From contig NZ_JADILO010000041.1 in assembly GCF_015278125.1 (NCBI RefSeq), positions 1 through 47,229 of the forward strand: 47,229 bases of DNA. The letters run 5' to 3'. The stretch's first letter is position 1. Every line of letters starts with the position of its first letter. The notes beneath the pieces were generated by a model. That model did not search any database, was not told where the DNA came from, and saw only the letters and a list, made by a program, of their open reading frames with translations. The DNA is from Vibrio fluminensis (GTDB lineage Bacteria > Pseudomonadota > Gammaproteobacteria > Enterobacterales > Vibrionaceae). A program made the translations under genes and the position numbers. Positions 41,222 through 47,229 of the stretch are shown here, one piece after another.

Positions 41222-41386
41222 TGGTATGACCCCATAAAAGTTGATTGGAACTACGCTCTAGTTTCCTGCAAATCAATTTCTACCAACCCTCGCAGCGCTA
41301 TCACGTAAGTTCTCGATTAATTGGCAATCTATCGCTGCGCTGGGTACTCTGGCTCAATAAGTTAATCAAAGAATTATGGAGACCTG

Positions 41387-41710
41387 ATGCCTGAGCTAAA
41401 ACCTGCACCGACTTTGTCCGACTATCAAGATTATGTCGCGCAACTTGAAGTAGAACGCCACTTTGCTGATCAGCCAGTGCTAGAGAAATGCCTCCTACTT
41501 GGCGAAGAGGTCGGAGAGCTATTTAAAGCGATACGTAAAGCCCAAGGCATCGCCATCGACCCTCACTCCAAAGTAGGGGAAGTTGGTGATGAACTTGCCG
41601 ATATCTTTATCTATCTCTGCTCAATAGCCAACCGCTATGAGATCGATTTAGAGCAGGCTTTTCTCGCCAAAGAAGAGAAAAATAAGTTACGTAGTTGGCA
41701 AAAAAGTTAG
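41387..41710 (+). CDS. MazG-like nucleotide pyrophosphohydrolase
   Basis: A 107-residue single-domain MazG-like protein. The metal ligands of the EExxE...ExxD motif are E40, E41, E44, E69 and D72 (GEEVGELFKAIRK, GDELADIF). The family hydrolyses (d)NTPs to monophosphate and pyrophosphate, often as house-cleaning of non-standard nucleotides. It precedes a small membrane protein by 14 bases. Confidence 0.88.
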   Translation: MPELKPAPTLSDYQDYVAQLEVERHFADQPVLEKCLLLGEEVGELFKAIRKAQGIAIDPHSKVGEVGDELADIFIYLCSIANRYEIDLEQAFLAKEEKNKLRSWQKS

Positions 41711-41724
41711 TTAAAGGGCTCATC

Positions 41725-42075
41725 ATGTGGCAAACAATAAAATTCACCATCGCCAGCAATATCATAGTGGTTTCCTTGATTGCTCTGCTTGAGACAACTA
41801 CGGAATTCCTAGGTATTCACTTTCTCTCCGATTACGCCTTTTACACCGCGATGATATTGTGGGGAATAAGCGGACTGCTTTATCTCTACCCGCCAGAAAG
41901 TGGCATATCATCCAACGACAAAGCCGAAGTCGTTACGTCATCCATGGTGGATAGTACTCAAGCCAATGCCATTGATGATGTTCGCCAAAATGAAAACACC
42001 CTGTTGTTCATCAAGTTTTTTGTCGCGGGTTGCCTACCAATGGTAATCTGCGTACTTGCCAACTCTCTCACTTAA
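41725..42075 (+). CDS. small membrane protein of unknown function
   Basis: A 116-residue protein with two N-terminal helices (about residues 7-28 and 32-54), a polar acidic segment (about 60-95, containing SSNDKAEVVTSSMVDSTQ) and a third helix (98-116). I do not recognise it. The ATG at 41725 has an AAAGGG ribosome site; the frame is open 30 bases further upstream into the MazG gene. It sits between MazG and a HAD-IB phosphatase gene, within a probable operon. Confidence 0.7.
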   Translation: MWQTIKFTIASNIIVVSLIALLETTTEFLGIHFLSDYAFYTAMILWGISGLLYLYPPESGISSNDKAEVVTSSMVDSTQANAIDDVRQNENTLLFIKFFVAGCLPMVICVLANSLT

Positions 42076-42082
42076 TCATGCC

Positions 42083-42724
42083 ATGAATTTAGCCCTGTTC
42101 GACTTTGACGGCACTATCACCCACCAAGATGCTTTTACTAAGTTTCTCTTTTTCGCGACGCCAAAGACGCGCACCCTAGCAGGCTTGATTGTCACGTCAC
42201 CCGTCATTGGTCTCTATAAACTCGGCTGGTTACCTGCACGTTTTACTCGCCCTATCCTCGCCAAAGTCGCTTTTGGTTACCGCTCGGTAGAAGAAGTGGA
42301 TGCGCTTGGCGCTCGATTTGCGAGCGAATATTTACCAACTGTGATGAGAAGCGAAGCTTTACAAGCGCTAGAATGGCACAAGCAGCAAGGTGACAAAATT
42401 GTGCTGGTTTCAGCCTCTCTTAGCCCTTACTTGGATATTTGGTGCCAGCAGCAGGGAATTGAAGTAGTTTGCAGTCGCTTACTCAAGAAAAATGGACGTT
42501 ACACAGGCAGTTACTTAGATGGTGACTGTAGTCTAAACAATAAAGTTCGCTTAGTTAAAAAGCACCTCGATAGCCAGCAAATTTGCCTCAAGCAATTTGA
42601 CAAAATATACGCCTACGGCGATACCTATGAAGATATTCCAATGCTAGAGCTTGCCGATGAAAAGTTCTTCACTTGGCAAAAGGTCACCGATACGCAGCAG
42701 ATACGAGAGCTGCTAGCTAAGTAG
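42083..42724 (+). CDS. HAD-IB family phosphatase
   Basis: A 213-residue HAD hydrolase of subfamily IB (SerB, CicA-like). Motif I is LFDFDGTIT (D7, D9), motif II is VLVSASLSPYL, and the C-terminal AYGDTYEDIPML provides motif IV. It shares the YrbI/CicA-like pattern TRPILAKVAFGY. Substrate may be a phosphoserine, phosphocholine or phospholipid precursor; not determinable. The ATG at 42083 has no clear ribosome site, and ATG CCA TGA at 42078 overlaps it, suggesting re-initiation from the upstream gene 7 bases away. Confidence 0.83.
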   Translation: MNLALFDFDGTITHQDAFTKFLFFATPKTRTLAGLIVTSPVIGLYKLGWLPARFTRPILAKVAFGYRSVEEVDALGARFASEYLPTVMRSEALQALEWHKQQGDKIVLVSASLSPYLDIWCQQQGIEVVCSRLLKKNGRYTGSYLDGDCSLNNKVRLVKKHLDSQQICLKQFDKIYAYGDTYEDIPMLELADEKFFTWQKVTDTQQIRELLAK

Positions 42725-42760
42725 ACAACTGGCAAGAGCAACCAACCAATAAGAGGCGCT

Positions 42761-43075
42761 ATGAACAACCTATTTTCCCATATTCCGCCATTTCTCGATC
42801 ACGAACAGTTCAGTGATATTGTCAAAACGGAGCAGGTTCGCATTGAGCGTATCGTCTCTTATGGTCAAAGCTCTCCAGAACAAGGATGGTATGACCAAAA
42901 GGAAAATGAGTGGGTGATGGTGCTGACTGGCTTCGGTATTGTTGAATATGATAATGGCGAGACCTTCGAACTAAAACAAGGTGACTACCTTACGATTCCT
43001 GCGCAGCAAAAACATCGCGTTAAAGCTACATCAGAAAAAGAACCAACCGTTTGGCTCGCGGTATTTTACCCCTAA
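42761..43075 (+). CDS. single-domain cupin protein
   Basis: A 104-residue cupin. The first motif is degenerate (EWVMVLTGFGIVEYDNG), and the second is GDYLTIPAQQKHRVKATS with one conserved histidine. A metal site with three histidines is not complete, so binding is uncertain. It may be an isomerase, dioxygenase or regulator; the role is unknown. Confidence 0.8.
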   Translation: MNNLFSHIPPFLDHEQFSDIVKTEQVRIERIVSYGQSSPEQGWYDQKENEWVMVLTGFGIVEYDNGETFELKQGDYLTIPAQQKHRVKATSEKEPTVWLAVFYP

Positions 43076-43142
43076 CCGCAAATATTCAATTAATAGCTCT
43101 AACCCAACTATATCAAACAGATATATTATGCTGGCCAATAAA

Positions 43143-43161
43143 CGCTCCTTCGGTAGGAGCG
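43143..43161. terminator. short hairpin between cupin and lysR genes
   Basis: CGCTCCT / AGGAGCG, 7-bp stem with a TCGGT loop and no T-run. Weak terminator candidate. Confidence 0.45.
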
Positions 43162-43197
43162 CGTTAGCACTGTCTCATTTGAAATATAGGGTATGTT

Positions 43198-44121
43198 GTG
43201 AAGTTCTCCCAATTAAGTGCTTTTAAAGCGATTGTTGAATGTCAAACCATGACGTCCGCGGCCAACAGACTGCATTTAAGCCAGCCAGCCGTAAGCCGTC
43301 TGTTATCGAATCTCGAAGAACAAATTGGTTTTAAGTTATTTACTCGTCAAGGCAACCGCCTAATTTTAAGCAGTGATGGGCAAGCATTTTACATTGAGGT
43401 GGAAAAAGTCTTTGATTCATTATTGGGGTTAGAGCAAGCGGCCAAGCTAATAAAAACCAATCAGTTCGGCTCAATCAACATCGCCGCAATGCCACTCCTC
43501 TCCAACGCCTATCTACCCAAAGTTCTCGGCAGATTCCTACAGCAAACCCCTAAGCTCAAAGTAGGCTTAAAAACCTACCGCTCCGAAGATGTATTACGCC
43601 ATGCGCAAAGCCAAGCGATTGATATCGGTTTTTCATTCGTGGGTCAGGGCTTCTCCGGTGTTAACTATCAACATATTGAATGCGAGTGTGTGTGCCTTCT
43701 GCCCGCCTCTTCCCCTCTCGCACAGCTGGCAGTGATTGATATTCACGATATTGCGAATCAAGTGATCATTCGCCATGAAAAAGATAGCCCACAAAATCGT
43801 ATCGATACTCTGCTTAGGCGTTATGACTTAGGTATTAATGAACAAATTGAAGTTTCACTTGCCAGCACTGCTTCTGCGCTGGTGGAACAAGGTGTCGGCA
43901 TCGCGCTTACCGATCCATTCACTGCGGTGTTAGACAGTGCAAATCCTCTTCTCGTCATGCGTCCTTTGGCATTTAGCTTGCCCTTCGAATTCGACATTCT
44001 TTACCCAGCGCTTAAACCGATAAATCGTCATGCCGAACGTTTTATCGAACAGTTTTTATTGCTGGCTGATGAACTGGGAATTGAGCTAAAAGTCGGCCAA
44101 CTGCTCAAAGCAAATCACTAG
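43198..44121 (+). CDS. LysR-family regulator of the opine dehydrogenase operon
   Basis: A 307-residue LysR protein. Start is GTG 43198 with AGGG 7 bases ahead; ATG 43193 is out of frame and stops at once. The winged helix includes TSAANRLHLSQPAVSRLLSNL. The effector domain begins SINIAAMPLLSNAYLP, as in the opine/amino-acid LysR regulators OccR and NocR. It is immediately upstream of, and in the same direction as, an opine dehydrogenase gene; two inverted repeats lie between them. Its likely inducer is the opine or amino acid used by the operon (inference). Confidence 0.88.
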   Translation: MKFSQLSAFKAIVECQTMTSAANRLHLSQPAVSRLLSNLEEQIGFKLFTRQGNRLILSSDGQAFYIEVEKVFDSLLGLEQAAKLIKTNQFGSINIAAMPLLSNAYLPKVLGRFLQQTPKLKVGLKTYRSEDVLRHAQSQAIDIGFSFVGQGFSGVNYQHIECECVCLLPASSPLAQLAVIDIHDIANQVIIRHEKDSPQNRIDTLLRRYDLGINEQIEVSLASTASALVEQGVGIALTDPFTAVLDSANPLLVMRPLAFSLPFEFDILYPALKPINRHAERFIEQFLLLADELGIELKVGQLLKANH

Positions 44122-44161
44122 ACATTTGTTGAAAATCACACTTTTCGACAGAGTGACTGCA

Positions 44162-44181
44162 AAAATAAGAATGGTTATTTT
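44162..44181. promoter_or_regulatory. inverted repeat, possible LysR box
   Basis: AAAATAA and TTATTTT flank a 6-base centre, and ATAAGAATGGTTAT fits the T-N11-A style of LysR sites. It lies about 144 bases upstream of the opine dehydrogenase start. Confidence 0.4.
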
Positions 44182-44193
44182 CCTTACATATCC

Positions 44194-44225
44194 TATGGTT
44201 AAACTCATGACATAGTTTAACCATA
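44194..44225. promoter_or_regulatory. perfect 11-bp inverted repeat
   Basis: TATGGTTAAAC / GTTTAACCATA around 10 bases, followed by ACTTTTTTG. It could be the lysR terminator or a regulator site for the operon downstream; the T-run favours a terminator, the AT-richness an operator. Confidence 0.55.
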
Positions 44226-44324
44226 ACTTTTTTGCATAGCTGACAAAAGCTTTGGCATTGGTCGTAGAGATCGTACTGACCTTAATCTGTGCTCGAGAAA
44301 TTTAACACTATTAAGGAAAAATTT

Positions 44325-45434
44325 ATGTCTACTCGAGTTTCTGTGATTGGTTCAGGTAACGCTGGTTTAACGGCTGCATATCACTTCTCTTTGCATGGCG
44401 CGGACGTGTGTCTTTACGGCTCAAAAGGGTTTGATCATCCATTGGCGGATATCGAACAACGCGGCGGTATTGAAGCATTAGCAAGTTTTAACGATGTTTC
44501 TCTCGAGTACGCGGGTTTTCAGCCTATCGACAAACTAAGTCGTGATATCGCAGAAACCGTCGCTTATGCGGATCTTATCGTTTTGCCGGTGCCTGCCTTT
44601 GCCCAAGAACAACTATTCCTCGACATGCTGCCGCACTTGCGCGATGGGCAAATTATCATGTTGATGCCGGGTAACTATGGCTCTCTTGTGCTCAATAACA
44701 TCAAATTTGAACAAGGCTACGAAAATCTCGATATTACCTTCGTTGACGCTATCTCTATTCCTTGGGCAACGCGAATTGTTGGTCCTGCTCAACTGGCGAT
44801 TCTTGGTATGAAAACACATCTACCTGTCGCGGCGCTACCCGCTAATCGCACTCAGCAAGCGATTGATGCCCTACAACCTGTGATGCCACTTCCACTCAAA
44901 CCTCTGAGCAATGTTATTGAGGCAGGTCTCGAAAACATTAACTTTGGCGGGCACCCTCTACTGACAACTCTTAATATGGGTTTACTAGAAAACTTTGACG
45001 GTCAATTTAATTACTACAAAGACTGCTGTTCAGTTTCAACCGCCAAAGCTGCGGCTGTCATGGAAAACGAGCGCATTGCGGTTGGCTCTGCTTTTGGTTT
45101 AGCACTAAAGCCAGAACTCATCGCGATGAACGAACTGTATGACATGGATTGCACCAGCGTTTATGAAGTCAACCGTACTTCCGAAACACATGGCAAGCTC
45201 AATAGTGCACCAAATTCAGCCAGCAACCGCTATATCACTGAAGATGCCGCCTATCTTCTGGTGCCATGCTTTGAACTGGCTAAGCTTGCGCAGGTTGAAA
45301 CGCCAATGATCACTAGCTGCCTGCATATCGATAATGCCTACAACGACACTAACTACTTTGAGAATGGTCGAACACTGAAAAAAATGGGGCTTAGTAACTT
45401 AAGCATTGAAGAAATAATGGATTGTGTTGCATAA
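44325..45434 (+). CDS. opine dehydrogenase family NAD(P)-dependent oxidoreductase
   Basis: A 369-residue enzyme of the octopine/nopaline dehydrogenase family. The Rossmann loop GSGNAG lies at residues 9-14. The catalytic histidine of the C-terminal domain is H210 in NFGGHPLLTTLNMG. The family reversibly joins an amino acid to an oxo acid through reductive amination; here oxidative cleavage of imported opines is as likely. AAGGA ribosome site. Forms an operon with the transporter 48 bases downstream and is probably governed by the upstream LysR. Substrate unknown. Confidence 0.9.
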   Translation: MSTRVSVIGSGNAGLTAAYHFSLHGADVCLYGSKGFDHPLADIEQRGGIEALASFNDVSLEYAGFQPIDKLSRDIAETVAYADLIVLPVPAFAQEQLFLDMLPHLRDGQIIMLMPGNYGSLVLNNIKFEQGYENLDITFVDAISIPWATRIVGPAQLAILGMKTHLPVAALPANRTQQAIDALQPVMPLPLKPLSNVIEAGLENINFGGHPLLTTLNMGLLENFDGQFNYYKDCCSVSTAKAAAVMENERIAVGSAFGLALKPELIAMNELYDMDCTSVYEVNRTSETHGKLNSAPNSASNRYITEDAAYLLVPCFELAKLAQVETPMITSCLHIDNAYNDTNYFENGRTLKKMGLSNLSIEEIMDCVA

Positions 45435-45482
45435 CTTGCGTAGCTGCTTAGTAAGGCATTAAGCCTGCTATAGGATGAAATA

Positions 45483-46889
45483 ATGAACAAAATAAAATTT
45501 CCTTCCGCTTATACGATTTTGATGCTTCTTACCGTTGTGATGGCTGGTCTTACTTGGGTTATCCCTGCAGGCCAATACCAAATGGTAATGAATGAAACTT
45601 TGGGCAAAATGGTTCCTCTGGTCGGTTCTTATCAAACCATTGAAACCAACCCTCAAGGCCTATTTGACATTATCATGGCGCCGATCCAAGGCTTCTATGA
45701 CCCGTTGAGCTATGCGGCTCGAGCGGTCGATGTTGCCCTATTCGTTCTGGTTATTGGTGGTTTCCTTGCAGTCGTGACAGACACGGGCGCTATTGATGCT
45801 GGCATCGGCGGTACGATGAAGCGCCTTGCTGGTCGTGAAAAGTGGATGATTCCAATTCTAATGGGCTTATTCGCACTAGGTGGCACGGTTTACGGCACGG
45901 CTGAAGAAACTATCCCGTTTTATGCGCTACTCATCCCGGTGATGATTGCCGCTGGCTACGACAGTGTCGTGGGTGTGGCCATAATTATGATTGGTGCAGG
46001 CATTGGCTGTTTAGGTTCAACCATCAACCCGTTCGCAACGGTTATTGCCTCTAACGCTGCTGAAATCAACTTTATGGATGGCTTTGCTCTACGCCTAGCA
46101 ATTCTAGTAGTCGGTTGGTTAATCTGTGTCATTTACGTGATGCGCTATGCAGCAAAAGTAAAGCAGGATCCAAAACGTTCTATCGTCGCCCATCAATATG
46201 AAGACAACTTACGTCACTTCTTACACGCGAAAGATCAAACGGTTCCTGAACTGACTACCACACGCAAAATCGTCTTGATGATCTTTGGTTTCACCTTTGC
46301 GTTAATGATGTGGGGCGTATCAAGTGCAGGTTGGTGGATGGCTGAATTGTCAGCGCTGTTTCTCGGTGCAAGTATCGTCGTTGGCTTTGTCGCTCGCATG
46401 ACGGAAGTCGAGATCACCGATAGCTTTATTAATGGTGCACGAGACTTACTTGGCGTGGCATTTATTATCGCCATCGCTCGAGGCCTAGTGGTGGTAATGG
46501 ATAACGGCAATATTACCCACACCATTCTCAATTATGCGGAAGATATATTGGCAGGCTTAAACCCTATCGCCTTTGTCAACGCGATATATTGGATTGAAGC
46601 GGTGCTATGTGTGGTTGTGCCGTCGTCATCAGGACTGGCGGTACTATCAATGCCAATCTTAGCGCCACTAGCCGACTTTGCAGGTGTAAGCCGTGAGCTA
46701 GTTGTGACTGCTTTCCAGTCAGCATCTGGTCTGCCAAACCTTGTCACGCCTACCTCTGGGGTAGTGATGGGTGGTCTTGCGATTGGTCGTGTCGCCTACT
46801 CTTCATGGCTTCGTTTTATCGGTCCACTGATTGGTATCATCACCGTGATGATCATGCTGTTCCTAAGTGTTGGCGTTATGTTTAGCTAA
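45483..46889 (+). CDS. YfcC-family (DcuC-like) amino-acid/organic-acid transporter
   Basis: A 468-residue inner-membrane protein with 11-13 predicted helices, beginning FPSAYTILMLLTVVMAGLTW, typical of YfcC family proteins. Other signatures are FVLVIGGFLAVVTDTGAID, GTVYGTAEETIPFYALL and PSSSGLAVLSMPILAPL. The family includes arginine/ornithine exchangers and basic amino-acid transporters by homology, though substrates are largely untested. Next to an opine dehydrogenase it may import opines or export the freed amino acid. AGGAT ribosome site. Confidence 0.87.
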   Translation: MNKIKFPSAYTILMLLTVVMAGLTWVIPAGQYQMVMNETLGKMVPLVGSYQTIETNPQGLFDIIMAPIQGFYDPLSYAARAVDVALFVLVIGGFLAVVTDTGAIDAGIGGTMKRLAGREKWMIPILMGLFALGGTVYGTAEETIPFYALLIPVMIAAGYDSVVGVAIIMIGAGIGCLGSTINPFATVIASNAAEINFMDGFALRLAILVVGWLICVIYVMRYAAKVKQDPKRSIVAHQYEDNLRHFLHAKDQTVPELTTTRKIVLMIFGFTFALMMWGVSSAGWWMAELSALFLGASIVVGFVARMTEVEITDSFINGARDLLGVAFIIAIARGLVVVMDNGNITHTILNYAEDILAGLNPIAFVNAIYWIEAVLCVVVPSSSGLAVLSMPILAPLADFAGVSRELVVTAFQSASGLPNLVTPTSGVVMGGLAIGRVAYSSWLRFIGPLIGIITVMIMLFLSVGVMFS

Positions 46890-46931
46890 CCAATATTAAA
46901 TAAGACAGCATTCAAACTTAATACTCAATTC

Positions 46932-46989
46932 GCAGCGTAATGACTGCCGTTCCTTAACACGTTAGTTGGCGTGGGACTTATTACGCTGC
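46932..46989. terminator. 10-bp inverted repeat after the transporter gene
   Basis: GCAGCGTAAT / ATTACGCTGC with a 38-base loop, between the transporter and adhE. No T-run. Possible terminator or adhE regulator site. Confidence 0.45.
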
Positions 46990-47063
46990 CACTTTATCAA
47001 ATCGCTATTTTAAGCCTCAATGAATTAATCAAATATAATAATTGGCAATTTAGGATAAAAATT

Positions 47064-47229
47064 ATGTACGTAAGTAATCTATCTGAACTCGATGCGCTAG
47101 TAGAACGCGTAAAAGCGGCTCAAGCTGAATTTGCTACTTACTCTCAAGAGCAAGTAGACAAAATCTTCCGCGCAGCATCTTTAGCAGCTAACCAAGCTCG
47201 TATCCCGCTAGCACAACAAGCGGTTGCTG
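47064..47229 (+). CDS. adhE: bifunctional aldehyde-alcohol dehydrogenase AdhE, N-terminal part
   Basis: The first 55 residues are visible before the window ends. MYVSNLSELDALVERVKAAQ and EQVDKIFRAASLAANQARIP match the E. coli AdhE start (MAVTNVAELNALVERVKKAQ) closely. AdhE turns acetyl-CoA to ethanol in two NADH steps during fermentation and forms spirosomes. The intergenic region before it carries an inverted repeat. A TAGGA ribosome site precedes the ATG. Only the N-terminus can be assessed. Confidence 0.92.
   Translation, partial: MYVSNLSELDALVERVKAAQAEFATYSQEQVDKIFRAASLAANQARIPLAQQAVA

Noticed and set aside
1..47229. CRISPR arrays, tRNA or rRNA genes, integron attachment repeats, prophage
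   Set aside because: No regularly spaced repeats, tRNA cloverleaf, integrase or phage structural genes were recognised. The repeat arms at 13486 and 15020 are inverted and lack integron core sites.

Overview
The window looks like a chromosomal segment of a marine Vibrio or close relative. The gadB/antiporter pair, SgrR, the ProXWV-type betaine transporter, the frw/pflCD-like locus, adhE and the many TetR, LysR and GntR regulators all fit such a facultative anaerobe. This assignment comes from protein resemblance and gene content; no rRNA or other species marker is present. No tRNA, rRNA, CRISPR array or prophage was seen.

Layout: (1) 1-330: the N-terminus of an IS1182-type transposase runs off the left edge, followed by two hairpins. 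(2) 329-1740: small GNAT / MerR / flavodoxin-fold oxidoreductase operon. (3) 1801-8762: two drug-efflux modules, each a HlyD adaptor plus an MFS pump plus a TetR regulator. Each module carries a clear palindromic operator, and the second TetR shares a near-identical 17-bp site with its efflux operon about 3.3 kb away. (4) 9029-12213: glutamate decarboxylase and an AspT-type antiporter (acid resistance), with a possible 10-codon leader upstream and a hairpin between the genes. (5) 12360-13109: an exported MTA/SAH-nucleosidase-like protein with a perfect 22-bp PurR-like palindrome upstream. (6) 13345-15290: a mosaic island. A truncated CDGSH iron-sulfur gene abuts a unit in which two 126-bp inverted repeats (115/126 identical) flank one unrecognised AT-rich gene. 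(7) 15340-21914: a glycyl-radical enzyme, its activase, a GntR regulator and a fructose-type PTS, with identical TGTAAATACA palindromes and FNR-like sites in both target promoters. (8) 22116-24402: DUF1330-like protein, SDR and radical SAM protein. (9) 24640-28283: GntR, a mannonate-dehydratase-family enolase and a PTS EIIBC. (10) 28375-33836: two LysR regulators, an FMN reductase, a structured repeat, DedA and SgrR. (11) 34225-37447: betaine-type ABC importer. (12) 37506-43075: housekeeping and accessory enzymes (lipoate-ligase-like, methyltransferase, HAD phosphatases, arylamine N-acetyltransferase, MazG, cupin). (13) 43198-46889: LysR, opine dehydrogenase and a YfcC-type transporter. (14) the start of adhE at the right edge.

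Much of the window concerns stress (efflux, acid, osmolytes) and anaerobic or sugar metabolism (glycyl-radical enzyme, PTS, AdhE, opines). The most novel-looking parts are the inverted-repeat cassette with its unknown cargo, the FNR/GntR-linked glycyl-radical + PTS regulon whose enzyme has a CxE eliminase-type active site rather than the CC of pyruvate formate-lyase, and the opine dehydrogenase-transporter operon.
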